A program made the position numbers and the translations under genes. The notes below the pieces were generated by a model. It saw only the letters and a list, made by a program, of their open reading frames with translations. It was not told the DNA's origin and searched no databases. Of a stretch of 64,000 nucleotides of DNA, positions 1-11,900 are shown piece by piece (position 1 is the stretch's first letter; each line of letters begins with the position of its first letter). Source of the stretch: Enoplolaimus lenunculus (Eukaryota > Nematoda > Enoplea > Enoplida > Thoracostomopsidae); contig JASANG010000086.1 of assembly GCA_030248215.1 (NCBI GenBank), forward strand, positions 124,001-188,000, given 5' to 3'.

Positions 1-672
1 TTGTTAAATATCATATGATACTAGAATTTGAAATTTGAATTTTTTACTTTTGAAGCTGTGGTTCTAATAGAACATCCCCGTTATACTGCATGCGCTATTG
101 CAAAAAATGTCTGGGTCTGAGTAATTCCTGACATCGTTTCAACACACTGTATTACGAGGCCACTATAAAGTCCGGTAGTCCCTAACGAGAATGTAAAGGC
201 ATATTGCACTGCGTTCAGATATCATCGCAAACATATATAACAACAACACAAACACATATATACACATATTAATTTTACTTAATTTTTTACCTTTTGTCCC
301 GACTTCCTTCTAACAGTGTCGGGACATTTGATAGCGTCTACGTACCGCACAAAATTAACATTTGTGCAGCTGCCGTACAACGTATTATTCGGTTAAGCAC
401 GCAAAGGTTACACTGTTCCACTGAATATCATACGATATTCGATGAAATTTCGAAATATCATATGATATTCGCGTAAATGTCCCACAGTATCACGTGACAT
501 GCCGTCCCTTGTACACATTGATGAGTTGACAGCGTTGGTTTGTAAGCTAATGTCATATGACATTCGAGGTTTGTCTGATGACCCGATATAAGAGCCCGCA
601 TTTTAACGTTGATGTCAAATAAACATGGAACAAACCGTGTCCCGCCTGCCCCGGTTATAACGTGAACCCCGC
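1..672. repeat. Right part of a palindrome-rich inverted-repeat element (family B)
   Basis: The segment ends at about 672 with the inverse form of a terminal sequence also seen at 973, 2209, 31804 and 32324 (GCGGGGTTCACGTTATAAC and variants). It carries several copies of the near-palindrome ATATCATATGATAT, plus CACGTG and ATGTCATATGACAT. The left end lies before the window. No coding frame is supported. A non-autonomous DNA element is the likeliest class; the superfamily is not known. Confidence 0.5.
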
Positions 673-972
673 ATGATATTGACACACAATGTAAGGATTA
701 TCATATGATATTGAAAGACAAAACGTGACCGATCCGTGATGTTAGCAGGCAGCCGCTGTTTTCGGAATATCGTATTGGGTTACATCGCAGACAAAATGTT
801 ACTCAATATATAGAACGTGACAAAACGTGCAAAACTCGGTGCTCAATTAAAAAGTCAGTAATATTTAGAAGAATGTAAATATAACGATTTAAATTTTGCG
901 CTTAATATCTTGTATGTATTTTTCAGCGAACACTGTTTTCGATTAATCATGCATAGTACAGATAAGGTTTAT

Positions 973-1599
973 GCGGGGTTTACGTTATAACTGGGGCATC
1001 CCGGAACTCGTTTTGTCCCATGTTGAATCGACGTCAACATAAAATTTTGTGATCTGAATAACGGTTTGTAGACAAAATGTGAATGTCCCATGATATTGGC
1101 TTACAAATTCCGCATCTCCAGAAATCATCGTATACCAACAGCCATATGTCACATGTATACCGCGGGAAATTTATGGAAATATATGATATTCCGAAATTCT
1201 ACCGAAAATCACGTGATATTATGCAGGACATAGCTGTAAGTGATTTCGAATACTGAATTAGCTTCTGTTTTTCTGTTTCTATTGAAAGTTCAGCCTTAAT
1301 ATATTCCGAAGTACCTAAAGCTCAAACTTAAATTTTAGTATCATATGATATTCTACAGGACATTCAGGCTAGTTTACCACAATCTTGCAGACATTTTCAA
1401 ACGTGTTATATGATACTGACGAACAATATTTCAAATATCATATGATATTGCAGTCCAAATAGCGGATGTCACATAAAGATAGCAGACAATTCAAAGTTTT
1501 TGAAAGTGACAGCGGATTTACGCGTAGACAAAATGTTATCACTATTCTAACAGGTACAAACATGTTGCAGGCTGCGCCCAGTTATAACCTGAACCCCGC
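973..1599. mobile_element. Family B inverted-repeat element, copy 1
   Basis: It starts GCGGGGTTTACGTTATAAC and ends with the inverse, GTTATAACCTGAACCCCGC, giving terminal inverted repeats of roughly 25 bp. The interior is AT-rich with repeated CATATG palindromes (about 1342 and 1437). It has no transposase frame, so it is probably a MITE-like non-autonomous element. No clean target duplication is visible. Confidence 0.6.
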
Positions 1600-1600
1600 A

Positions 1601-2020
1601 TTACGCCACGGGATTTGAAAACGTCTGTGAACGGTTTACTATAATGATCTTTAGTTCTTTCAACAATGAAATTTTAGGCTTTTCTGGAAGTACAGAATCC
1701 AGTATAGGAGCCAAAGCTGCAGCAATAGATTGACCTGTTTTAGCTAACAAAGGAATGCGCCACCAAAACTTAGAAAAAGAATTTATAACTGCAAATATAT
1801 ACCTACCGTTGTACTTTGCCAGTGCCTGCATGTCTGCCATGGCTGCTTGAAATATGTCATATAGGCCGGAAATTATGTTATCCCGACAAAGAGCGCTTAA
1901 GTTGGGATAACATCACATTTAGTCCAGAATTTTTTGCCGCTCGATACAGGCTGTTCCTAATCCTAATACCAATGGATTGCCTGCATCATAATATAGCTGA
2001 ACAAGTTTTAAATTCATAAA
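1601..2020 (-). mobile_element. Integrase (rve-type) remnant, fossil
   Basis: A minus-strand reading frame at 1601-1840 contains residues resembling the start of a retroviral-type integrase core: ADMQALAKYNGRYIFAVINS, then FSKFWWRIPLLAKTGQS. This matches the 'D-M-A-L-S-x-Y-N ... D-V-F-S-K-Y-A-W ... P-L-K-x-K-T-G' pattern of Polinton/Maverick and some LTR-element integrases. Weaker similarity continues to about 2020. It is a short, broken fossil lying between two family B elements. Which of the two families it came from cannot be decided here. Confidence 0.5.
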
Positions 2021-2208
2021 CCTGAGAGAAATTTATAAATTGCACAACTTCAAAACTTCAAATTTGTCTAACGTTAATGTGCCTTGTTGCAATGTACTTA
2101 TGGTTTGATTGGAAAAATTACCTGGGTACACTGCAAGCTTTAAGTTTTAATCTGTGCAACTGATATAAGCGTTCCGGTTATAAGTAGTACTATTTCACCT
2201 GTGGTGTT

Positions 2209-2819
2209 CGGTTCACGTTATAACTGGGGCAGCCTGGAATACGTTTTTGTCTCTATGACTATAGCATGAAACATTTTGTCTGACCGTTTATCCGCTATCA
2301 GTTTCAAAACATTTGAATTGTCTGCTATCCTTATGTGACTTCTACTGTTTGTACTGCAACATCATACGATATTCCAAATATTCTCTGCGAGTATCATATG
2401 ATATGTTTGAAAATGTCTGCAAAGTTGTGGTAAACTAGCTTGATTGTCCTATAGAATGTCATTTGATACTAAAATTTGAAATTTGAATTATTTGTACTTA
2501 GGAATATATTTTGGGAAAAATTTAGCGAGAAACAGAAACGTGGAAGCTTATTCAACTTGCGAAAATACTTGCTGCAGCATTATGTGACTTTTTACTGTTT
2601 TATTAGCGCGCACAAATTCCATTGTCCTCTATATCATATGATATTTAGTAGAATTTGGGAATATCATATGATATTCACATAAATGTCTCGCAGTATTACA
2701 TGACAAGTGACTATTTGTATGATGATTGCTTGAGATCAGTGATTTGTAAGTCAATGTCATGTGACATTCACATTTTTCTACATTGTACCAAGCTGTCCCA
2801 GTTATAACGTGAACGTCGC
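2209..2819. mobile_element. Family B inverted-repeat element, copy 2
   Basis: It begins CGGTTCACGTTATAACTGGG and ends with the inverse form near 2819. CATATG palindromes lie at about 2395, 2634 and 2661. The interior shares sequence with the region around 32,390-32,780, including a stretch ending in ATATTTTGGGAAAAATT. No coding frame. Confidence 0.6.
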
Positions 2820-2835
2820 ATGGTATTAACTACAA

Positions 2836-3095
2836 TGGGTCATCCACGTTAAAATGCACGCGCCGATGTAATAAATGTTCCACCGACCCCATTAGAAATA
2901 GCATCAAAGTACACATACTAGCTGGAGAAGGACAAGTATATGTTTAGGCAGAGAGCATATTCATTGTCTAAAGGTTCAGACAATGACATATTGACATCTC
3001 AGACAGTGTATAAAGACAGTAGGTAGGGACAACGTGGGCAAATAGGGAGGGACATTTTTTTACAAATGTGCGTGCATTTTAACGTGGATGACCCA
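2836..3095. mobile_element. 260-bp MITE, Harbinger-like ends
   Basis: It has a 26-bp perfect terminal inverted repeat beginning TGGGTCATCCACGTTAAAAT. The flanks are CAA on the left and TAA on the right, compatible with a decayed 3-bp TWA target duplication. The first 14 bases of the repeat are shared with the larger element at 19,694-20,656. Non-coding. Confidence 0.75.
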
Positions 3096-3147
3096 TAATT
3101 GCACCGACTTAAAATACGTCTATCAAAAACAAACACTCTTTTTAATT

Positions 3148-4096
3148 ATTGAGCGAAGCTCGGAGTTTCGCGAAGCGTTTTATGGTTTGTACTTGGGGGT
3201 CGAAAGGTGGATGTCCGTCCGTCTGTCAGTCTGTCGGTCTGTCCGTCTGTCCGTCCGAAAAGAATCTCAAAAACGGCTGAACCGATTTTGATAAACTTTT
3301 TTTTGTTTGAAAGCCAATTATACTGGGGTGTTAACCTCGCATTGGGGTTTGAAAACTTTAGGTGTTTATTAGCTACAGGCTAATTTGCATAATTAATTAA
3401 GCCTAAATTAGGACTTTCCACAATATTTTACTAATTATTACAGTTAGAAGCCATCTAATTTTAGCATTAAAGGGTTTTTGGGTGCGAGGAATTTGGGTAG
3501 ACATACAAATCTCCAAAACGGATAATTGAGCAGTTAGGATAAGTTGCATATTAGCATAGTTTATAAGCCTAAATTAGGACTTTTTACAATATTTCACTAA
3601 TTATTAAGGTTAACAGCAATATAATTTCAGCACTAAAGGGTTTTTAGGTGCGAGGAGTTTGAATAAATTGTTTACAAACCTCCAAAACCGATAATTGAAT
3701 ATTTAGCTAATAGCTAATTTGCATATTAACTTAATTGACCAAACAAAATTAGGACTTTTTAAATTATTTCAATAATTATTAAGGTTAAAAGCAATATAAT
3801 TTCAGTACTAAAGGGTTTTCGGCTGCGCGAAATTTAAATAAATTGTCTGCAAACCTTTAAAGGCGATTATCAAATAGTTAGCTAATAGATAATTTGCATA
3901 TTTGCTTAATTGACGAGGCAAAATTAGGACTTTTTGAATTATACCAATAATTATTAGGGTGGCTGAAAGGTTTTTGCGTACGAGAAATCTGAGGATATTG
4001 CTTACAAACCTCCAAAACCGATAAATGAATAGTTAGTTAATAACTAATTTGCATATTACCTCAATTGCTTACGTGTGTTCGAGCTTCGCTCAATAA
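3148..4096. mobile_element. Inverted-repeat element, ends TTGAGCGAAGCTCG
   Basis: The left end TTGAGCGAAGCTCG is matched by the inverse CGAGCTTCGCTCAA on the right, with TA at both outer flanks. A run of GTCCGTCTGTC repeats follows the left end. Inside, a ~190-bp motif (TTAGGACTTTTT ... CTAATTTGCATA) recurs at least three times. No coding frame; likely a non-autonomous TA-targeting DNA element. Confidence 0.6.
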
Positions 4097-4099
4097 ATG

Positions 4100-5724
4100 T
4101 AGTCCCACTACGACTGGTTTTATTGAGTTAAAAAGATCATGTTACCATGTTTACAATGTAGATCATTGTCGTGATAAACACGTGCTGCTCGCAAAGCTGT
4201 TTTTATTTACCAAGAAAGATTTGTTGCGATCGATATTGAACTGTGGCTTTACATACCACCGGCAGTACTTTTCCTCAGTTAAGCCAACTAAGCAAGCTGT
4301 GTGTAAATATCGAATAATTGATTTTTGAGTCTTTATATCATGCAACAATTTATTTAGAACTGTTTCATTAGAAGCACTGTGAAACCTGTAAAATAATGAA
4401 GAAGTAATACGGTCTCAGCGTTTCGACCCTCAAGAATTACAATCTCCCCGAGGTATATTTGAGTAAAATACAGTTTTATAAATACGATATCCATATTTTG
4501 TCAAAATCAAATGTACCGCATGCAATAGGATATCAAACAAGAAACATGCATTAAATGTTATATTCTAAGCAGTATCACATTTACCGGCGTTAAGAAATAT
4601 AACCTAGAAATTAACGCAATCACTTAAACATATATCAGCAACGCAAGTTGGCGAAGTTAATTAGATATGTTTCGTACCAGATAAAGTTTGGTAGAGTGAA
4701 ACTGCTTATTAGTAGACGTAGGTTAAACGGCTTATGTTTGCTGAAAAACATGAATGCGCGTTTGATGTAACAGACTGGTGCAGATGCGGGGCGGAGCTGA
4801 TTTCTGCGGCACTGCAATAGAGTAAAAAATTAGTCTAAAGCTTTAAACTGACTCTATTATAGCCCCTCCAGAAAACGATCCTGTCCTGTTCTATACATGG
4901 GCTGGTTTAGGTATATGCTCATGCTTGCGCTTAGTAATATGGTTATGCTACTGTTACGACCCTGTTCTAGACATTGACCGGCAGATTTTTAAAAAGTTAT
5001 GATAAACATTACTTAGAAAATGACTGAAACTTTAAATGTGCTTTGATATTTTCTAATTCCTGTTTTCCTGAAGCCACCGTGGAAGTACCCAGATTCTTGT
5101 TACGAATAGATATTATAGCACAAATAAGCTGTTGGCATTTCAACTGCTTTCGAGTCTAATTATATGTGGATTAAGTAGGCATATAGCATATTAAAAGAAA
5201 ATTAAGGTCACTGATAAAAATGATTAAGTCATTTTTACATAACAGAGACTGAACCATGAATTTGTGTTACGGTAACCAGAATATGGGTTACAGTAGGTGA
5301 CTTCGCGGCAGATTGATGTCCCAATACCTCCCTATGTACTTCTCCTGAGCCTGAGCTTAAGGCCTTATGTAAAAATAACCTAAATCTTAAGTCTTAATCT
5401 TGAATGTGGGGGGAAGCGTACAAGTGCTCTATTGTGTTCTAAAATAGCCATCAAAAATAATTTGAGTAATGAATTGGGTTATGGTGATCAAAATTCCGGT
5501 TAATATTTTATACAATACATTATATTGACGCCGTAGACTTTAAAATTGATAAGTACGCTTCAAGATGTTTTGAAAACATTTTCCGCACTAAACTGATTTG
5601 GTAAGCCTTAATATTAAGCTTATTATTTAGTCCTACGCATAGGTTTACAGTTTGCTTTAGGACTAGACTCATTTTACAGGTTGTGAATAATAGGTGTATG
5701 TTTATTGTTTTGGTAATATTTCAG
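4100..5724. other. Non-coding stretch upstream of the peroxidase exon
   Basis: I see only short chance reading frames and AT-rich sequence here. It is probably intron of the peroxidase gene, because the first exon in view opens with an acceptor site. Confidence 0.5.
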
Positions 5725-5963
5725 GATTACGATTCGAATTGTGACGCATCGCTGACAAATGCTTTCTCAACTGCTGCATTCCGTTTGCTTCATTCGTCTC
5801 TGCGTTCAGAATTTATGGTACTTAAAGTATCAAAAGATTATGTTAATCGTACTGTCAATCGACTTTCAGAATTGTTCGCAAATCCTGAACAATTGTACGA
5901 AGGTGATTTCGCAAGCGACGCATTGTACGGATTTGCCAACCAAGAACTAGCGGCAGTAGACAT
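5725..5963 (+). CDS. Peroxidase exon (first in window)
   Basis: The exon follows the acceptor ATATTTCAG and ends at donor GTAGGT. It encodes about 79 residues from DYDSNCDASLTNAFSTAAF to QELAAVD. The proximal haem-ligand histidine is at nt 5791-5793. Two bases (AT) are left over and are completed by G of the next exon, giving Met. An open frame continues only one codon past the donor. Confidence 0.88.
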
Positions 5964-8900
5964 GTAGGTTTATGACGTGAAAAGCCGCAGTAACATGAAA
6001 TACAATTCTCAGAAACGTTTCATTCGAAACTGGCTGAATTTCTGTAATTGTTGGTGGAAACAGATAACAAAAATCCAGGGTCTTTATCAAGTCTAATGCG
6101 CTTTATCAGATGGCAAGCCGATGTTGTGCACGATTTTATTGTTCAAATTTGACTATAAGCATATTCCTAAGCTTAAGCGTAAGAATAAGTCTGTACTCAG
6201 CCTATTTACGACCCTTGCGTCCACAATAAATGAATGTTAGAAAGCGGAACCCTTCAAAAAATCAACAGATGTAGGCATTAAACTCTTATAACCACCCGAA
6301 AAAATGATGAGAGGAAATCATTTTTTCATTTTTTGAAAAATTTAAATGAAACAATATTCCTACTCTGTCTGAATGAGCTCTCGTGTATATTACCTGATAC
6401 GATCAAATAAAACAAGTTGACTCAATAGAGGACGACAGCGTTACGTTCTAAGTATATATTGACATCTACTGATGGCTTGGCAAAAACAAAGATAAGCACC
6501 TTGAATTAATTCCTTAATTTCATACAAATAATGTTCTTTTTAGCACATTTAGTTACCGTTGGTTTGGGTTGCACACGAATTGCCCGCAACGTTTATTTTT
6601 TCTATGGACATAATAGATTATCGCAGTAACTCTGAGCGGACACAATTTTAGCTAGCTACCGCGTCCATGCATAGTTTTTGTTTTCCACGAAATGTCAACA
6701 AATAGCTTTCGTTTTGAAAAAATGTCCGCATATCAAAAGTAAGAGCTATACTTTAAACTTTTAGCCAATATTTGAATTGTCCTTCCAAAATTTGAATTTC
6801 CCCGCCAAAATTTTAATTTTCCTACCAAAATTTTAATTTTCCCGCCAAAATTTGAATTTTCCCGCCAAAATTCTAATTTCCTGCCAAAATCAATTTTCCA
6901 GTCAAAATTTGAATTTGCCGCCTTTTTGCATTTTCTCGCCAAAATTTGTATTTCTGTCAGAATTTGAATTTCCCGCCAAAATTTAAATTTTCCCGCCAAA
7001 AATTGAATTGCCCGCCAACATTAATCTTCAGCCGAAATTTGAGTTTTCCTACCAAAATTCGAATTTCCACGCCAAAATTTGAATTGTCTCACCAAAATTT
7101 GAATTTTCCTGCCAAAATTTGAATTTTCCCACTAAAATTCGAATTTCCTGCCAAAATCTTTCCAGCCAAAATTTGAATTTGCCTCCAAAATTTCAATTTT
7201 CCCACCATAATTTTAGTTTTCCCGCCGTAATTGGAATTACCCGCCAAAATTTGTATTTCTGTCAAAATTTGAATTTCCGCCAAAATTTAAATTTTCCCGC
7301 CAAAATTTGAATTTCCCGCCAAAATTTGATTTTTTCGCCTGAATTTGATATTCCCGCCAAAATTTGAATTTTCCCGCAAAATTTGAATTTCCCGCCAAAA
7401 TTTTATTTATAGCCAAAGTTTGAATTTCGCGCTAAAATTTGAATTTTGACCAAAAAAATTAATTTTATCGGAAAAAGGTAATTTTCCAAGCAAAATTTAA
7501 TTTTCCCGCCAAAATTTGAATTTTCCTCCAAAATTTGAATTTTCCCGCCAAAATTTGAATTTCCCGCCAAAATCTGATTTTCCCGCCAAAATTTGAAGTC
7601 GCGCTAAAATTTGAATTTTATACCAAAAAATTAATTTTACCGGCAAAATTTAATTTTCAATGCAAAATTTAATTTTCCCCGCCAAAATTTGAATTTCCTG
7701 CCAAAATTCGAATTTCCCGCCAAACTTCGAATTTACCGCCAAAATTCGAATTGCTGTACCCACATTTTAGTCCCCAAGTTCCTAATTGCAGTGTTTATAA
7801 ATTATATATCCCAAAGTCACCCACACTATGTGTACACTCGGCTGACAACATAGAGTCCCTTTGAACGACATATACTTTATCACACTATCGCACATACAGA
7901 TGCCACTTTGTCAGAACGTAATAGAAAGGACAGCTGTTTTGTCCTGAGTCTGTCAGAAGGACATTCGCTTATTGCACAACACAAAGTCAGTTCGAAGAGA
8001 CTATGTTAAATGATTTTACGGAGTCTGTGCAAAGGAACTCCTATTGTCAGACACTGTGTCCAAACAGTGTCCACATTTTCCCTACTCCCTCCGAAGGGAC
8101 TACCGCCATAACAGACTAACTATGTATGCCCTCTGCGAATTCCAAATATCCTAAAACAGAATTATTTTGTACCGTACTTGCAAACAAGTGGGTGGACAAT
8201 TCTTTTACAGCAGCGTAGACAGTATAACGTGGATGACTTACAAAATTTACTCAAAATTACGAAAGCTTAAAAAGTTCATAACTTCTGACCGAGTGGTCGG
8301 GTACCCCAAGTCAAGGTAAATTTATAACTCAGCTTGACGAGCTGCATTGAATGGTGTTGGTTATACTTCCGATTCCAAAAGTCGTATTTTTGCATTTTTT
8401 GACGTAGAATCCGAAAAATTCGTACGTACTTTCAAAACCGCAAGAAGTCCGAAAATGTCGTACGTAGGGTCCCAGATCCAGGGTTGGGGTATTTTTATCG
8501 ATTCACTAGATGAGCTGCAGCGGGCCAAATCGGAAACAGGACGCAATAAATCCAGACTTCAGAAACGCCACTCCGAGCTAGCCAAAACTAACTAACTGTA
8601 GAAAAACATGCAACCTCGATCTCGACGCTGGACACTAGGCGTCCCGTGAACCCCTGAACATGGAACCCCGATCCAATTTTGTAAGGCTAGCCCCTTTTAT
8701 TAAAATCAGACACATCGACATCCCCGTTCGCTTTCAACTCGGAACGCCTTCCCTTAAACTTTTGCGCTATCGAAAACATAACTTTAAAATCTTGACTTTT
8801 GTCTGAACGTTATCACTTTCGGAGTCATCGAACCAATTATTTCAAACGAGGCTTATAAATTGCAATATGCGTGTCAAGAATGAATCGTAAAAACACCGGT

Positions 8901-11900
8901 GATGCGAAAGCAAAAATTTTCGGACATTGTTCAGGCAGCCGACAGTCTTTGGGGCAGCTTAAAGTTGGCACATTTAGCACCGGGTGATTTCTCGAGAATG
9001 AAACCGTTGACCAGGGATAGAATACATGTTAGTTCAGAACACCCAATGAGCACGCCTTATACAGGAACATAGCAAAGGGGGCCGTAACAGGTATGAAAAT
9101 GGTATAATATTCGAGTGGAATTTTTCAGCCAAAATTTGAATTTCCCGCCAAAATTTGATTTTTCCGCCGAAGTTTGAATTTAACGCCAAAATTTGAATTT
9201 TCCTGCAAAAATTTGAATTTCCCGCCAAAATTTGATTTTACAGCCAAAGTTTGAATTTCGCGCTAAAATTTGAATTTTATACCAAAAAATTAATTTTACC
9301 GGCAAAATTTAGTTTTCCAGGCAAAATTTAATTTTCTCGCCAGAATTTGAATTTTCCCCCAAAACTTAATTTTTCCCGCCAGCATTTGAATTTCCCGCCG
9401 AAATTTAAGTTTTCCCGCTAAATTGAATTTCCGAGCCAAAATTTGAAAAATTATTAAAAATTTTAAACTCTACAGTTTCTAAGCATTGCTCGAATAATTT
9501 GCACTGTATTTTAAAAGGGTGATGTTTTTTACACACTACTTTTGCCCGGTCTCTTTATTTTGTAGGTCATTTGTATAGCTAGCTAAAATTTTGGACACTA
9601 CTTTCAGAGAGTGTTCGTAAATTAGCTAGGTATTAAAATGGTGGGACATTTTTTGACGTTGGCGAGCGTAGTATAACCTGTATGGTGCAAAACACAGTTG
9701 AAAAAACGCGCATTACTGAGAGAATTCTGCTCTTTCGAATATGTCAAATACCTTATATTTGCGTCAGAACGTCTTTTATTTTGGTTTCCGACATACTTTC
9801 TCAAATATCATATGCCGTCCAGTACTAGCTATGCATGCTACGGCGGACGGTATAGCTTGTCCAGTTACGTTTAATGGACACCATAGAGCTTTTAACAAAC
9901 GACTGGACATTTTGTGTGCAATCCGAACCAATGGTAACATGGGACTGACATAATATTTATTAATGCGGCATTCACGTAACCATTTGTGCGTTTGTTCCTG
10001 TTTTTCCACCAACCAAGCAGGTGATAAATACAACCCATGCGTATAGAGCTAGCTTTTACTTACCCATATGGGTTAGTTTGAGCTGTAGCTATAGGTTGCT
10101 AGCTGTTGTCTTGCTACCCATATGGGTTCCTTTAAAAAAATTTCAGTAGCCACTACAAAAATATAACCCATATGTGTTATCTTGAGGACAAAACTGCAAT
10201 CCATATGGGGTGCAATCGAAATTTCTGACTTACCCATATGGGTAGGTCGAACGAAAGTTCACTAGCTATGTAGTACTAATATCTACCCATATGGGTATCG
10301 TGTAAATACTTGTCACCAAGTATGGGTAAGGTGACAAAATAGGTACCAATGTGAACCACGTATAAGTGAGCACTTTGATGTGTTTGAACAATGCAAAAAA
10401 AAATAAAAAAAAACCACTCATTGGTAATTTTCTGGGTAACAACCCAATCATAATTTCAACAATGCTTTCTTGGTCGATGTAATTCCGACAACAACTAAAA
10501 ACTCAAACGCAAAAGTGCACATCCGTTACGCCGAAAGCAAAATTATCATTCACCAATCATTCAGTTCCAAATACTAATATTGTTGACGATTTCTTGGACT
10601 TGCAGTCACTGTCGAACTAAAATGTGTATCAGAGAATCACTGGTTTGGTAATCGTGAACAATTTCATTTTTTCTTTTTAACTTCCGAACAGTTTTTTCCA
10701 TCTTCCAGAAGTCTATTTCAGGGGCTTCACAGCAGACGTTGTCAATAAATTGTTCGTTGAACAAAACGATCCACTCTCTGGACTTGATTTACTTGCAGCA
10801 AACATACAAGTATATCCTAAAATGTTATTTCGTAGTTCAATCTGCTGATTTGCACTCATTGCATATATACATATACAGTCTTCATAGCCAGTCTTGGTTT
10901 ACATCGTGCAGTGCACAGGGGTTGGGTGGATGGTTCCCTTTTAGATTTTCGAAACGAGAACATTGTATCGTGAAAATTGCTTCTGGCTTACTGTCTTCTG
11001 CCGCAGGTAATCCATCTTGTTTTTGTATTCACTGCGGCGTCCACTGCTCTAACCTTGTAATTTGACTAGAACAGAATTGATTCTGTTAACCTTAAACGAT
11101 CTACTGGATATGAAATTGTTCAAAAATGCATAAACCAATAGACTAAGAGGCAAAAAGTATTATATTTTATTTTGTTCAGCGTGGGCGCGATCATGGACTT
11201 CCCGGATACCCAAAATTTCGCGAAACTGCTGGACTATCTGTACCAAAAACGTTTGATGATTTAATTCCTATTATGGGCCGCGAAATTGCAACAAAAATGA
11301 GCAATCTTTACAGGTGGGTTTGTGACAAGAACAAATTAAAAAATAATTGTTCGTTTTGATTCAACTGCCTTCTTGCTACAATTAGGGGCAATCATTATTA
11401 AAGATGGGCACCGGATATCCGGATATCCGGATATGAAAAATATCTGGAAATGTGTTCGAAATGAAACGTGTATTCGGAGATCCGCCGGATATCCGAAATG
11501 CTTTTGTCTAAAATTTTTTTGAATAATTTGCGTGGTTTCGCCACCAAAGTAGCTGGAGCTGACGAATAAGATTCTGTATTCAAACACCACTCAGAATATT
11601 AAATCACATTCTTGCATAATTGTTCCATGATGATTCAAAATCTTTATTTCTTAACCAGAACATACCAATATTCAAAAAACTTCAGATTAGCATTATGCGG
11701 CCGTGCCTACTAAGTCTACGCGTAAGTTTACACATACGCCTGAGACTACCAGTCTCTAATTGCCCCGTTCCCCAGTCTGCCAGTGAAACGATCTCAAATG
11801 CCTGATTCAAACTCGCAAAGAATGCGTAAACTTTGAAGTTTAATGATCACATTACTATAAGTTCGTTTGCAGTAAATTAGCTATATGTTCGTTTGCAGTA

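Noticed and set aside
6733-7310. Repetitive Phe/Lys/Asn frames
   Set aside because: By-products of the AT-rich 20-bp minisatellite.
8347-8595. 82-codon frame
   Set aside because: Overlaps a unit related to the ~176-bp repeat and has no known domain.
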